Part shown: positions 22,539 through 36,640 of the stretch, piece after piece
Layout: every line of letters starts with the position of its first letter
Position numbering within the stretch: the stretch's first letter is position 1
Assembly: GCA_014706295.1 (NCBI GenBank)
Contig: JACSVZ010000014.1
Location: forward strand, 71,852,424 to 71,916,423
Source of the DNA: Lycocorax pyrrhopterus obiensis
Lineage: Eukaryota > Chordata > Aves > Passeriformes > Paradisaeidae
Direction of reading: 5' to 3'
DNA: 64,000 nt
Position numbers and translations under genes: made by a program
The notes under the pieces: model-generated
The model's input: only the letters and a program-made list of their open reading frames with translations
Databases searched by the model: none
What the model was told of the DNA's origin: nothing

Positions 22539-24839
22539 ACGTTTTATTGTGGAGTACCAATTCCATACTCAGATTGAGGCATGGACATGCGGAATTGAAA
22601 TAAAAATTGTGATGTGTTGTCGTAATTAAGGGTTGTAGCTCTGAATCCAAGCGGTAATATATTCCAAATTTTTTGCATTTGCAATGCTGTGATAAAACTT
22701 GGATCTGATGCATCTAACTTGGATCTAAATGGGCAGGAGCACAAACTTTATAGTTCTGTCATTACCATGTTAAACTGCCAGTTAACAAAGGTGAGCAGAT
22801 ATTTCGGTTTCTTTCCTAACTTGGGTTGCTGTGGTCTGAGGAAGAGGCAAATAAAGCCAGAAACGTGGTCACAAAACCGCTGCTGTCACATCTTGGATAT
22901 TCAAATTATCAGTGTTCTAGTCAAGCAAGGTTTTGGAATGCTGTCAGGACTAATTCTTTAGGTTTATACCTCTTAATAAGGTAATTTTTATTTGGTTTTG
23001 GGCACTTTTGCTAGAAAAATATAGATTTCTGTCTGTTTCTCAGTGCTTCTTATTTTCAAACATGTTAAAAATACGAATTATGAGCATATACAATATAGAT
23101 ATATGAACATGTCAAGGTATCACTTATCTTCTTCTTGCTTTTAGGTCAAAAATGAAGGTCAGGCGTCTGACTCCAGTATGAGGTTATACTGCTTTTCCCG
23201 TGTTGGATAGTTGGTTACACCACGGATGTTCAGCTCTCTTGCAGCCTGAAACTGATAATTCTTGTGTAAGGAAAAGACCTGAGGCTGACAAGTCTTTTTG
23301 TTGGCTGTCACATCATAATAAAGGCTGTTGTCCTGAAGTTTCTTTGTAAGGAGACAGAACATGGAAACCACTGAAAGTGTGAAAGAAGGAACATTCTAAA
23401 CAAAGAAGAACCCTCACATAAGAAAGAGAAAAATTATGTCATTTTTGTGTCCCAGAAAACTTTGTCTTTCATCTGCCTCAGTGTGGCCTTAAATTGTTTT
23501 CAAAGAAAAGTTTTAAGAAACATCAGCCCAGGTCACGTTCCTTTACTCCCTCCTGCTGTAATTCAAAATTTTTACAGACACCATTACATTAAACAAGTAG
23601 AAAGTGAAATTCAATGATGAAAGACAGACTTGGGATGAAAAGCAAAACCTGTACTGGCATGACCTCCCGGCCAAATATCTGTTTGTAGGCAAGATAAAAA
23701 TGAAAATTATAACAGGAACAACTCACTCCATCTAAAAGATACTTTAAGTTTGCAGTTAATTATTTTCACCATTACCTAAGCAATTTCAGAAAGGAAGAGT
23801 TCTTCATGGCAAAACGTGTTGTTTGAAGCATCTAACACTGATTTCTTTCTTCAGTATTCTTCCAGTGTTTTTATCCTTTTCCGTATTTGTATTGCAAGAC
23901 CTTAAGCTGTACTGGATTTAAGTTCACTGGGTCAAGTGCTGCTGTATTGACCTGTATTTGACACTACACAAAAAAACCCCAGGTTTTGTTTCGGTTTTTA
24001 ATTTCCTCTTGAGTATTTTTGGTTGCTTCATTAGTTGCTGGGTTTTGTCTGATTCTTGTGTGATGGGTCCAGGAAAAACACCTAGAGAAGGTGATTTTCA
24101 TTTAAAGATCCAGCTGCGATCACCTGTCTCTGTGCTAGCTTTTAGCAATTTAAACACCTGTTTGTAGTTTCAGGGTGTTTTTTTTCACAACACTTCTTCA
24201 AGACAAAGTCACGTGGAGAAATCCACCCCATGTATTCTCAGGTTAGGTCACCCTTGCAAATGAATTTCCCAAACATTTGCTGTAGGAATGACCATGCTGG
24301 AACTCAAAAAACTTATTTTCCGGTGGAAAGCTGCAGAATCCAAATGTGCAGGACAAAGAATTGTGCCATTATTGATTTATTTATTCATGATATTTTGTTC
24401 TTAACCTCATTACAGATAGCAGCATGCACATCCTACGTCTTTTTCCCCAGCTCAAATGACAAATTTGCACATTTCAGAAAGCTGCAAAGCTGACTAACCA
24501 CAGGTAAGGGTGTTTTAGTCTTTATTTTTAATGACATTCCCAAAATTAAATAACCTAAAAGTTAATACACCCAAACTATTCTGCACACGTATTTTTAAAC
24601 ATACAGAATGAAACATAGGAAAATTGGGAAAAGTCAGAATTAAGATTATGTATTTCAAAGCAATTTAGATACTTTTATGACTGAATTATGATGCAAATTT
24701 ATCAGAATTTCTTTCTTGTGCTGTGTTTTGAGGGGTCTATACCATTGCCAAAATGTGTGGCTGAAACCGGGATCAGTTTGTTGACAGAGAGAGACAACTG
24801 AAAGGTGAATGAGATGAAAATAAGATGAAAATAAGATGT
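22539..24839. other. No gene recognised
   Basis: AT-rich sequence without recognised repeats or RNA genes. Short frames such as 22689-22961 (+) have no supporting domain or splice evidence. Confidence 0.5.
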
Positions 24840-24920
24840 TCATGCTTCTCTGGGCAACCTGTGCCAGCCCCTTACCACCCCTCAGAGGGAGGCATTTCTT
24901 CCTGATATCCCGTCTTCCCA
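24840..24920 (-). mobile_element. Old CR1 fragment, minus strand
   Basis: Seen on the plus strand: GCTTCTCTGGGCAACCTGTG, CCAGCCCCTTACCACCCCTC and GGCATTTCTTCCTGATATCC. This is the reverse complement of the CR1 segment that normally reads AAGAAATTCTTC through GTTGCCCAGAGAAG. Only about 80 bases are recognisable and both ends are lost, so this is an older or partly deleted copy. Confidence 0.8.
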
Positions 24921-25971
24921 ATAACCACAGATGACCGAAGACATAAGTTTTCTTCATTAATAGAAAAAAAAAAAATGTTTATGTTATGCATTCTTCATTA
25001 CAAACGTCCAGGAAAGAGGAATTGAAAATTTCCTGTTTACTTTTCATGAAAAAAAATTGAAGATTTCCAGTTTGCCTTTTAATTTGAGACAGAGATCTGT
25101 GTTAAGCTCCCAGACTGCCTTTTGCTTCAAAGCAGTCAGCCCTTACAGATAAGGGAGATTTCTGTCATTGCACAATTAATTTCATTTAAGCAATCATTGC
25201 TGCTTTGAGTAAGTATTTCCTATTACCTCGTTCCAAATAATTTAAAACTAAGAGGTTTTCTCATGGATTCATGGCAGGCTGATTTGCAGAGCTAAGCAGG
25301 GATATATGCCAGCCGTGTTTTCGTAAATATGGTAAAATTTCATAATCTCAAAACGTATGTGCAGTATCTCCTCAGATAATCCCTTGTTTCTGCAACATCT
25401 GTTCCCCAAAAAAATAAGTGAATCTGAATGTGAAATTAATTTATATTCATAGTTTCCTCATCATGGGGTTTTTTTTGTTTCCTACAGAGAAACTATAGAT
25501 GGGAAATATGGTGAATTTCCAAAATACATTAATATTTTGAATATCTTAATTTCCAAGGTAAAAGCTTTAATTTATACATTTGTATACATTTATAAATAAG
25601 TTTGTATATGTATAGGTACAATAACTTTTTTTTTAATATAATGAAAGCACATGGATTATTTTCCTTTCTACTTTAGTCCTTTTCAAACTAACTTTCACCT
25701 ACACCATTTCTGACTCTGCACTGGGACTGTGGAGGACCCACGAAATAAAAGGCAAAATTTTAATTTGGGAACCCAATTCTAGCTGCTGCACATCTTCCAT
25801 ATTATCTGTCCTTTTATTTTTCTTCACCTAGGATGATACCAGCAGCGGTGGTAGGATAGAATTGGAGACACAGCCTAGACAGGTTGTTTGGGTCAGTGGT
25901 TCTCATCAGGCTCTCTTTACCAGGCTCAGTCCATCTTACTCTGAGTGAATAATGGGATTTTTAAAAACTGG
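24921..25971. other. AT-rich DNA, no gene recognised
   Basis: No exon or repeat family recognised in about 1 kb of AT-rich sequence. Confidence 0.5.
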
Positions 25972-26265
25972 TCCAAAAAACCCCCCAAAAAACAAACAAC
26001 AACAACAACAACAAAAAACCACCAAAAAACCAAACAAAAACACACACCCCCCCCCCACACAGAAAACACTAAAAAACCCCAAAACCCAAAAAACCAAACC
26101 AAACCAAACAAACAAAAAACCCAAAAAAACCCCACCCAAACCAAACCAAAACAAAACAAAAAAAACCAAACAAAAAACCTCAAACCAAAACAAAACAAAA
26201 CCAAACAAACCAACCAAACAAAAACGAACAAAAAACCAAAAAAACCAAAACAGACCAAACCACCC
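25972..26265. repeat. Large A/C-rich low-complexity tract
   Basis: About 290 bases almost without G or T on the plus strand. It mixes AACAACAACAAC, CACACACCCCCCCCCC, AAACCAAACCAAACC and ACAAAACAAAA units with no fixed period. Open frames of 110-160 codons on both strands through it (Q/K/N/P/T on one strand, W/F/G/V/C on the other) are compositional artefacts. The complementary strand has several G runs. Confidence 0.93.
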
Positions 26266-29200
26266 TGGCAAAATCAAAGCAAAAATAGAACTTGCATCTA
26301 TAAAAGGAGTTAATTGTAAAATCAGATGTTTACTTTTGTGTACTACTTATCGTGGGTTCTGGGTCTTGGAGACACCCAGGTATTTCTGCAAGGTTCTCCT
26401 TTTCGAGAAAAAACATCTGAGTTTACAGGAAAAGTAAGTAATAATCTATCAGAGATTGCTGTCCCAACTCCTCTTTCCCCTCATAAAACTCTGCCTCTTT
26501 CAATTGGCATGAAATACTGACAGAAATGGGCTGTGGACTCTTCATTTCTAGGGATAAGGAAAGAAATTATAATTTTTTTTATTATTATTTTGTGATATAT
26601 TTTCCTCCTTCAAATCAATGCACCTCCCTTATGTATGTGTGATACCAATTTAAAACTTTTGACAAAAAAAAAACCCAAACCAAGAAAAAACCCCAAAAAG
26701 CATCTGAACAACTTTTAATAGTTTTAATTTAGCAGAAGAAATCAAAAATATACATAAAGGAGAGATAGATTGCACTGTCAACAAATGAAACTCCAAAACT
26801 CAAATAACCACACCCTTCAGAGACTTGAATTTCTCTTTTTCACATGTTAAGTTGGACTGTTTTTAATAAAACACCAGTGTTAAAATATTGTTTTATCTCC
26901 CAGCCATATCTAGGGTTACCTCTTTAAAGACCTCTCCAAACTATATCTATATTATTCCCTATTTTAAATTAGTCTTAAAAGCTACCAACTGTATATAAAT
27001 TATGACTTTACATAACTTGCTGCACATTCACGTCAAACCCATGCAGATAAAAACAAAAAAGAAAACAAAACAAAAAATTTGCCATTTCAGAAATAATTTT
27101 AGAAAACCTTATTAGTAAAAAATTAACTCTATTAGATGCAATTGTCTAAGGTTCTGTCAGAGCAGATTTATTCTGTCCATATACCCATAACATTGTGCCC
27201 TCTCTAAAGTAAATTAATAAAGTTCTACCCCTTTGAAACGTCCATTTGGGAAATGCCTAAAAAGAGTTCTTTGATGAGACATTTACCCATGAACAGCCTA
27301 CAATTTTCTTCTCTTTTTTCTTTTTATGTTTTAATTTCTTCAGATTCTTATTAACTCCAAAATCTTTGATTTGCTTGAAATTGTTCTGTTTCTCTTTTGC
27401 AACAAAAGTCTAATATTGAGAGTTTTGGAGTCACGGGGAACTGTTTCTTTGAAAAATAAATTTTAGACTGGGGCTTAACAGGTTTCAAATCCTTGTGTAG
27501 AAGTCTGAGATGCTGAGACCCGGCAGCAAAAAATATCAGCAAATTTCTGACAAGAAAAATGTGCAGCTGCAGGTTTCCTAATGAATTTTCCTAACGAGTT
27601 TTTCTAATGAGAAATAGGATTTGTTAAAGAAAGCACAAAAGTTTGTGTTTTTCCTGTGAAATGGCAGGAAACTTTCAAATATCTAAAAGACAGGAGAAAG
27701 GCCATCAAAAAAAAAGAAAAATTAATACTCAACACTACCTCATCAAAACATCAGATTTAGTTAAGGGTGGTTTCTAATCCAGTGTAACTAGAATGTGAAT
27801 TAAAAATATGTACAAAATATAGATGTGTGCCAAAATAAAGCATGCATGAATCTGTACAGAGAAGCAATTAAAAAGAAGAGAAAAAGTGGAACTGAATTCT
27901 GTTCATGTATCAATGGAATTAGATTTCACAAAGCAGACACATCAATAATTTTCATTTTCATGGAAAGAACAGGAAACTTGCCCCTAAAACTTGACAGGTT
28001 AAATGCAATTTAATTTTTGGTGTTTTATTTTGCCATAGAAGCGAAGTTTAACAGAGTTCTGAGTTATATAAAGACATTTATGATTAATATGTGTTGAAGT
28101 TTGAACGACAACCATTAAATTCCAAACTTGTTACCATATTTACAGGTATTTGGGTTTTATTTCATGATCCTGAAGATGTTTATATACTCACACAGATCTA
28201 TTAATAGAAACAATTCTATTTGAATTCTGAAAGTCATGTGAATGCTTAATATTTGCAGAAGGTGAATCTCGAGCAATTAGTAAGTAAGTCTGATAAAAAA
28301 AAAAACCCAAACCCCAACCATTTAAACTTATTTGAATCCCAAACCCTCAAGTATGACTCCTACATTCATTTTGGACTCTAGAATACCAGGTCTTATCTTC
28401 AGAGCAGTTCATTTTTCATAGTGTTCAATGAGTTCAACATTTATGAAAACCAGGAGGTGTAAAAACTTCTGTGCTTATTTGGATTTTGATTATTTCCTAA
28501 GGCCCAATGTGACATACAAGGGATTTTTTCTGGTTCCTGTGATAAAAGTACGGTAACTTAAAAGTATATTTTTAGCTACAAAGTGAAGGAAGAGTGTAGG
28601 AATTGGAAAAAAGGTGCTCTAAAATAAAAATGTTTCAGTATTTTACCTACTATTGAATTTTAAATCTCTTCTCTGAACTATTGAAGCGTGCACAAATCTT
28701 ACCTAATATTAAAAATAAGCTGTTCTCTATTGAAATTTTGGAGTGATTATAAACACTTCACTGTTTTGAATTAGCAGACATTAGCAACCCAAAACCTGCA
28801 TATTGGTCCAAAACTATCTCCCTGTGTCATTGTTATACTTTTAAGTTATGGACAAGAGGAATCTGAGGAGTTGGTCAAAATAGAGTTCATCGTTCAAAAA
28901 TCCATTTTGTTTCTGAATTTAAATAGCTATTGGAGAAAGAGGACTACAAGATTTATATTATATGAGGTAGTCCTATATATGACATTTTTGAGCCCTGTGA
29001 AAATTAAATTCTGACTATTTCTTGGATTCTTGTAAAACACTGCCTTCTGTAACATTTTTTTTTTGAGGAAAAATAAAGGTAGAACTAACTATAGCTTTGA
29101 TTTAGACTCTAGTATAATGTAAATCAATAGAGGAAATATAAAATTAGAGAGACCATGATAATGAAAGAATATAATCTGCAGTATCTGTGTGAGATACTAA

Positions 29201-32200
29201 TGATAATATTAAGGCAGCATATGGTCAGTTCTGGAAGGAATTTTACTCTCAGAGACGTAATAGAGATCTCCGTAGGTCAGGAAAGTCAGGGGCTGCATTG
29301 TTAGTAAGTGAAAAGTCTCTCATCACTGAGCAGGGGGAACAGAATGAAAAGTTAACCCATAAGAAAGTAATGACTGAGAATCAATAATTCTGTCAGCACA
29401 TGAGCATACTCACTGCTCCTGGAATTGCTAAGCAATATTCAGGTAAGTGTTTTGCTGCAAAAATCCTACCAAAGAGGAAAAGAGCTTTGAAAAATGCATT
29501 GCAAACCAAGAGACCTTACCTGTGATGGATCATTCTCTGGGTCCTGGGACAATAATTGTACTCATACTGTTTCTATTCATGAAAACGATCACAGTGCAAC
29601 TCGCATCAAATATTGCTTATTGTTTCTCTGGAAGATGTCCTGATTGAATATACAGTTTGGTCTTTATTTGCTAATGGGAATTTAGTCTTCAAGGTAAAGT
29701 TCTGGGGCAGACATTAAATTATTTGAGGAGTTTTTTTGAGCTTCAGAATTGTACAAAAGTACACTCGCAGCAGTGAGATGGTTTCCTAAAAATTGCTGAC
29801 ATTAGAATTGCTTTAAAAACTAACAAAACCCACTGAAACAATGAATCTATGCAAGGGACGTCATCATTCATTTACACTTATTCTCTGAGCTGCAAATACT
29901 CCCTTAAATAACTTTTAGGTGTGGTGCTCTAACATTGGTGGTGGGATTCACACGGGCATCTTCACTGCAGGTATTTACCTACACTCTGCTCATGAGAAAA
30001 CAGTGAAATCTGATTTTAATGCACACCTAATTTCGTCTTCATGTGGACTTCTAAAAGAAGCCGGATAAGCAAAGGGAACCTCGGCTGACCAGCTGAGATG
30101 GGGACTTCTACAGTGCAGAAGTTCAAAATACTTTCACTAACTTTAGGCACTGACTGCTCCAGGTGTTGCTGGGCATTTTGCATTCTCAGGGTCAGAGCTG
30201 ATGAGACAAAAACCCCATGTTGTGCCATGATATCATTTTGATCAACCAAGACTTTTATTCAGGGGGAGCATCACCACTCCTCCTTTTAGAGCAGCATCTG
30301 CCTGTTCTTTAAATTATGGGGATTTTTGGGTTGCCTGGTTTTTTAATTCATCCATTTTCTGAAGCCTGTGATTTGGTAAAAACAGCAAGTTTAGCTGTTT
30401 CAGTTGAAATCTTCACCTGTTAAAAACCAAATTATGATTTTTACATTTTATCAGCAGTTCTTTACCAAGAGCTATAAAAGCTAAGACAGGCCAAGGCTTT
30501 ATCCATGGTGCAGACCCCTCCCTAGGTAAGACTGTTTTACATCCCAAGTTTGAAATGATTGTACGCAGGAATTAATTATTTCCTATGCTGTTTGGTATGG
30601 AGAATGTATTTTCATTGTTTTAGTTGGGTTTATAACTTTTCAAGGGTTTACGGCAAAATTTACATTTCCTGAAGTAATAATCTTGACACATATGGGAAAT
30701 TACCAGCCTGAAACAGAAAATTAGTTCAACTTCATTGTAAACACAGAACTGCTCACACCAGTGATGCCTCAACCACAAACAGTCCCTTTTAAACTGAATT
30801 CTGTCAATAGTAGTTCCTGCTTCAGAAAAAAGATACTTTTGAGGAGAAACAGTTTTTCTTTAACAATTCTTCCCATGTACAGAAGTTCAGGAAGAACTCC
30901 TAATAAAAATCTAGCATGCAGCGATTTCTTGTGATAGTAGTAATTTATTGAACATGCAGAAGTCTGTCTAAATTATTGTTCATATTACACACAGCTTTAT
31001 AAAGAGAAAAAGCAGCATATCCTGTCAGAGAGTTTATGAGCTCAGAAACAGGCACAAGCTCCTAGAGAATTTTCTGTTCTACAGGGCATAAAGTAAGGTA
31101 AATTGAGTTGAAAACACATGAGGCTGTCCAAGTCAATAGGTAATTCTTTGATACCACAGCCCCTGAAGGAAGTCAGTATTTAATTCGGTTTCTCGTAGTC
31201 CCACGATTCAGCTTTAACAGGGGTTTTCTGATTCAGCTGATGTCCAAGGAAAAGGGTTTGGGATCAGTTCTGTGGGAAAAATGAAACCTATCCTCAGGGA
31301 TTTTGAAGGGCCAAATTAAATTAAATATGATACAGTTGGAAAAATGACACTAAAAATGTTTTAAGCAGGCGTATTTTGGCTTTTGGTCAACATTATCACG
31401 ATGCCAGATTCTTGCACCAAGATCTCAACGGGAAAGAAATTACTGGCATTGTTTCTTTTTTTACAGTCTTTGTGTTGCACCAAACCATAAATCCTTATAA
31501 AACTAAAACTGAATCTCTGAGTACGTTAGCCCTTCAGGTTAATCAAAATACATTTGTGCTCTTTCTAGAGTTTTTTTCCCGTTTTCCCTATGTCGTGTAT
31601 TTATTTGCCTCTTTCAGAGTGACGTGAAACTCTTTGATTTATCACACATGAAAAACAAACAGCAAAAAGTGAACCTGTGTTTCAAAAAACCCCCCACAAT
31701 TCTGTTTTTTGGAGCTGCTTTTTGCCAATTAAAGGAAAAGGCTATTTTGGCAAACCACATGCTGCTGTCTCCATATTTTAAGGAAATTATTCCATCAGAA
31801 TATGCTACAGGTACTATAGCATGGGACTTCCTTTGAAAGTTGGAGGTTATATAATTGGAATGAAAGCTCTATTTATAGACTGGATGCTATAAATTGCTAC
31901 TTGAATGAATTAAAAGGATGGCTGAAGAAAGATGAACAGCAGTCCTCTGTCATACCTCAAAAATCTGTAGCAGATGAGTGCATTTGCCAAACTTTTTGAT
32001 TACATGACTTCTAGAAATATGTAATTTAGCCAAATCCGAGCTTGTTTTCATGGTATTAAGGAAATTACACCTGAAACATGAAGGTCGTATCTTTCCCCAC
32101 TTCATTAAGGTGCTGGAGATCCTCACTGAACTAAACACATAATTCAGGAAAGGCAGAGGAATATATTTCCACTTTATTTTATTCTAAGAATCAACTCTGG

Positions 32201-32230
32201 AGATGTTTGAAGAGAGGTTAGATTATTATT
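26266..32230. other. AT-rich DNA, no gene recognised
   Basis: About 6 kb. Small A/C-rich patches lie at 26664-26698 and 28296-28319. A 22-codon open stretch after a good acceptor (TTTCTTTTTTTACAG) at about 31481-31548 was inspected and not called, because the donor is weak and the length is short. Confidence 0.5.
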
Positions 32231-32256
32231 TTTTGTTTGTTTGTTTGTTTGTTTGA
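32231..32256. repeat. TTTG tetranucleotide microsatellite
   Basis: Six tandem GTTT/TTTG units, ending in GATTGGG. Confidence 0.85.
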
Positions 32257-35200
32257 TTGGGTTTTTTTGTAGCATTGAGCATGTGACAGAAAAAAAAGTT
32301 TTCCAATGTGCTCTGATAAGAAATGTACAGAAAAGTAAACAGATTTATTTTATGTACTTCTTCTATTTTATTTTCCTAACACCACATCAGGGCAAAGACT
32401 CCACACAAAAGGACTATAAAATGGTATTTCATGTTAGTCAACACCAGTAATATGAGCAGAAATGTTATGTCCAAAACTATTATTATGTCAGAAATTATTC
32501 TTGGAAATTCTTTTCTAGCATCAGTTGCTAAGACTGGGATGGATTTTTCACATCTTATCACAAGAGTAATTGTGCAGCTTCCAACTGAATTTCCTGACAT
32601 CAGGTTACGGTGCTATGAGTGCAAAATGGAAATAATTTTATTTAATACCATTGAACTATCAGTAAAATATTACTTTTTGTGCATAGTTCAGCAAATCCTT
32701 TCACAATTTTGACTCAGAAGCTGCTCCATTTTACTTCTAAGAGGAAGCTATTATTCATAATTGCTTGGTAAGGATTAAGTAGTTAGAATTTGCAGAGCAT
32801 CCTGAATTTGTGACATTTTTCAGGCGCTTGAATATGGTAATAGTAAGATATGATTTCCTTGCAGAGCTACATACTGTGGATTTGCCTTCCAGGTTCTCAT
32901 TTCTTCCATGCTGTCTCTGCTTCAATTGCTAAATTAAGTGCACTGTTATACAAATGATGGCTTCCCAACTCCATTTTTAATGGAGTACGTATAATCCTGA
33001 GCCAGGAACTGGGTAAGGACTATCTTATTAAAAAAAAAAAAACAAAACAACTTAGTGGGTAGATGGCTTGAGCAGAAGGAATCTTGCATATCCTGTTACT
33101 TCAGTTTTACCTTCCAAATATTTATATTAAAAATCCCTTCAGGTTGTTCTTCCAGGCCTTTTCACTGGTGTATCTTTATTGGATCAACCTGAAAAAAAGC
33201 ACTTTGGTCTATTTATTCCCCTTCTGCCTCAAAAGGTTACTCACTCCTGGAGAGCATCAGTGAAATATGGACCCAAAGAGCTCAAACCCATGGAGACTTT
33301 GACTCATGATCGGATATCTCAAGCATCCTTTCTAATTAGAATGTGTACAGCAAGAATGTTAATACTGTGAGGTGTGAAAATCTGTGCAGCAAACAACGTG
33401 GAAAGGACCTGTAATAAGGGAGGGACACTAATGAAAAACAAAAATGCTGCTCAGAGTTGAGCTTTTATAACCAGTTAAAGTCAGCTGCAGTCAGAGAGAG
33501 TTTCTCATTCAGCTTTTTTAAATTATGCAAATGCTGTGTACAGCAATCAAAGGTTATTTTCAATTACTTATTTGCGTTCTGTCTAATCTATTACAGCTAA
33601 AATTTGAAAGCCATCAACCACAGAACAGATATTGTCCACTGTCATAAAACAGGCCTTCCTTCACTGTATTGTAATTTGAAATTTATTAGTGTTATGATGA
33701 CTTTGTATTTATCTTCTGATTGATAATACTAAGAAAATAAGTCTTGGCAGCCTTTTTGAAAACAAAGTATTTAAAATTTCCTGTTTCATTCCGAACAGAC
33801 AAGTCAAATTCAGAGAAGATCTGGAATTCGGAACCAGGAAAATATACAGTTATCGAAGGACAGAAGTCCAAATCCACAGGAATCATTTGAATCATAGGAT
33901 TCAAATTTGAAAGTGCTGAGGAATAAGTCCAGTCAGGCTCACAGTGGTCACTATCTCAACTTAATATAGAAATGCTAAAGTGAAAATCACTGCAGTTTTA
34001 AAAAATGACAGCCCAAACTATCCAAACTGACCTGAAAAGGGAACAATGCCATTTAAAATACTCACTCTGCTAACTTCAGAAAATAGAAACTTGACAAAAA
34101 GTTTCTAAGCCTAAAGACAAATCAAGCAATGAAAGGATTTGTAAAAAAGTTTTGATTTTCTTAAAATTTACCTTAAAATGAAACAATAACAGGTGAACCA
34201 TACAGTTCCCCCCCTTTTCTTTTAAATTTTGAAAATATTTTTATTATTTATTTAATCCAGAAAACTATCTAAATAAAAATTAAATATTAAATTTTTGCTC
34301 TTCACTCAGTATAAAGTTCATTTATGCTAGAAAAGAAAATGTCTTCTCAGAAGGAAATCTTTCCATTTGGCACAAAAGCAACAATGAAAGACTTAAGTAA
34401 TTACCTTATAGGATATTTATCCTGTACATCTGCAGAAATAAATAAGCTTGCACTAATGTTCTCAAGACTTTAATCTGGGGACCCTAATTAATTATATGCC
34501 ACCATATTCAAATACATATAACATTGGAATACTTTTTGGTTTTGGTGATTCATATATTTTCCTCATGTGAAAACTGCATATTGAAAAAAACATGTTTGGA
34601 CTTTATCTTGTAAAACCATATTTATTGGATTTTTAATTTAATATTCTCCAAATAAAGGGTAGCTCATATGAGTAATTTGAAGTGGGAAGGAACATTAGGC
34701 TAAAAGATCTGCAGAGTTTTCTATACTTTTAGGAGATGGTAAATAAAGGTGGGAGGCATCAATTCATTGCAGATATGATTTAGGCCTCTGATAACAGAAT
34801 TCACACACAAATACCTGATTTTCTCTCAAGGCCTTCCTTGTCAGAGAAGAATTTTTTTCTTTAAGCATAATGCTAATTTATTCTGTGTCCTACAACGTGG
34901 AATCCTTAATATTTTGGGGTTTTTTTCTTTTAACTTAACATAAGCATGAAAATATTTTGAAACCACCTTTTAATGCAGAATCTCTGCCAGTGAGCATTCA
35001 CAGCCTCGATTTGCAGGCGATCAGACTCCGCAGTGGCATCACTTCATTATGAAGACAAAATTCCTTTATTTAGAAACAGTGTCCCACTTGAAAGAATTTC
35101 ACCCATAAAATGATAGTGGAAATGAATAATTATCAGAGATGCATGTGCTTCTTCAACAAAGGCTAAACCTGGGGAAAAAAACAAATGAATAATTTTCTTA

Positions 35201-35742
35201 ATCTCAGATTTCTCTGTGCTAGCTAGAAAGGCAAAAATAATGATGCTGGTACGCAAAACATCTGTAATCAGACATAATTGTTAAGAATAGAATATTATTC
35301 ACAATACCAGCGCAATAGCTTTTGCATTATTGTGTCCTCTTGACAGCTCTAATAATACTTTCCTTTCTTTGGAAGCACGGCTCTTTTCCCTCGCCATGTA
35401 ATTTTTGAAAGTGCATGTAGTTATGCAGTTTGCTTTTTAGTCTTTCTTATTGAATCCAACCTTCCAGGTAAGAAAAAATAGTGATTGACCAAAATTAAAA
35501 AAAAAAAGAAAAAAAAAAAGTGAGAGAAAGACAGCTCCTTGATAGTGCAAAGAAATAACATTTAAATGACCACTTGTCTAACATATTCGTGCCTGCTTTG
35601 AGGACTAGCTGCCAGCATTTGTGCCTGCAGTGAGTTACAGGTAAAATAGAGTGCTTTTCACATCAATAAACCCATTTGCAGCCCGAGGTGTCACCAACTT
35701 GTAGCATCCAAGCAATAAAACAGTGTGTTTGAATTCCTGACA
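32257..35742. other. AT-rich DNA; one unconvincing plus-strand open stretch
   Basis: After an acceptor-like CTAACACCACATCAG an open frame runs from about 32392 to 32709 on the plus strand, with possible donors at ATCAG|GTTACG and ATCA|GTAAAA. Composition is AT-driven and no family was recognised, so it is not called. The remainder has no recognised element. Confidence 0.4.
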
Positions 35743-36028
35743 GTTTGGTGCGGGGTTTCTTGTTGTTGTTTTTGTTTGTTTTTGTTGGGTTTTGTTTTGG
35801 TTTTTGGGGGGTTTTTGGGGGTTTTTGTGTTGTTATTTTGTGGGTTTTTTTGTTTGTTTGTTTCAATTATTTTTTGTTTTGGTTTTTTTCTTTGTTTGTT
35901 TGGGCTTTTTTGTTGGGTTTCTTTTTCGTTTGGTTGGTTGGTTTGGTTAGGGGTTTTTTGTGGTGGTTTTTTTGGGGTTTTTTTTTTTGGTTTTGGATTT
36001 TTTTCTTTGTTTGTTTTGGGGTTTTTTT
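35743..36028. repeat. Large G/T-rich low-complexity tract
   Basis: About 285 bases almost without A or C on the plus strand (TTGTTGTTTTTGTTTGTTTT, GGTTTTTGGGGGGTTTTTGG, GGTTGGTTGGTTTGG). It is the same class as the 26.0 kb tract in reverse-complement orientation and of nearly equal length. The stretch 35797-35822 carries closely spaced runs of 4-6 G and could form a G-quadruplex. Open frames through it (W/F/G/L/V/C) are artefacts. Confidence 0.93.
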
Positions 36029-36640
36029 ATGGACATTGGTACACAAGACCGTAGAGGTGAGCAGCTGCTTCAGTGGTCAAGAGGTCAGAGTACACTAAGG
36101 ATCTGCATAAGGAGAATCACTGCAAACATTATTTCTGCTTATGGGTTCCAGTAATGTTCTTTCTTTTCCCTTTTCTCCCTAGACCCACTCATGAGTCCAG
36201 CTAAGTGAGAGAAATGAAAGACAAAAGTGGAGGAGCCACTTCAAAGAATCACAAGATGAAGTCAGACACCTCTATCTTGATTTGAAGAGTTTTGGGGGGC
36301 AGATAGCAAGGCTGTCCAGTGGTCAGTCTATGGTATAAAAATGATTAAAACCCCATCAAGTCTCCCACAATAAAATAGAGCAAACAGAGGGGATATGACT
36401 GTGATCACAGAGAAGAGAATTACAATCCATGACTAGATCAACAAAACCTTCTGGAGACAATCTCATGGAAAAGGCTTTTCCACCTCTAAAGCACCAAAAA
36501 CGTGAGTGTTTCTGCTGAGCAGTTCTCCCTAAACAGTGGGAGAAGGTTGTTGCAACCCACCCCCAAAGGTGGGGTAAATGAGGCTCTGGTCAACAGATGC
36601 CTTGGGCTGGATTAGAGTGAAATGACATGGAATGACTGCT
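36029..36640. other. Unrecognised sequence, possible old retroelement
   Basis: No family recognised. Composition is more even than in the surroundings. With the 36716-37470 stretch it could be a decayed LTR-type element, but no terminal repeats or primer-binding site were identified. Confidence 0.25.

Noticed and set aside
25926..26437. Frames of 110-161 codons across the A/C tract
   Set aside because: Residue content (Q/K/N/P/T or W/F/G/V/C) follows directly from the two-base composition. No domain or splice structure.
31481..31548. Short open stretch after a very good acceptor (TTTTTTTACAG)
   Set aside because: Only 22 codons, with a weak GTTAAT donor. Such acceptors are common in T-rich DNA.
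32392..32709. Acceptor-led plus-strand open stretch, considered as an exon
   Set aside because: Donor candidates are weak, composition is AT-driven, and no partner exon in phase was found nearby.
35725..36154. Frames that look like hydrophobic membrane proteins across the G/T tract
   Set aside because: F/V/G/L/W richness is a by-product of G/T-only sequence, not transmembrane design.
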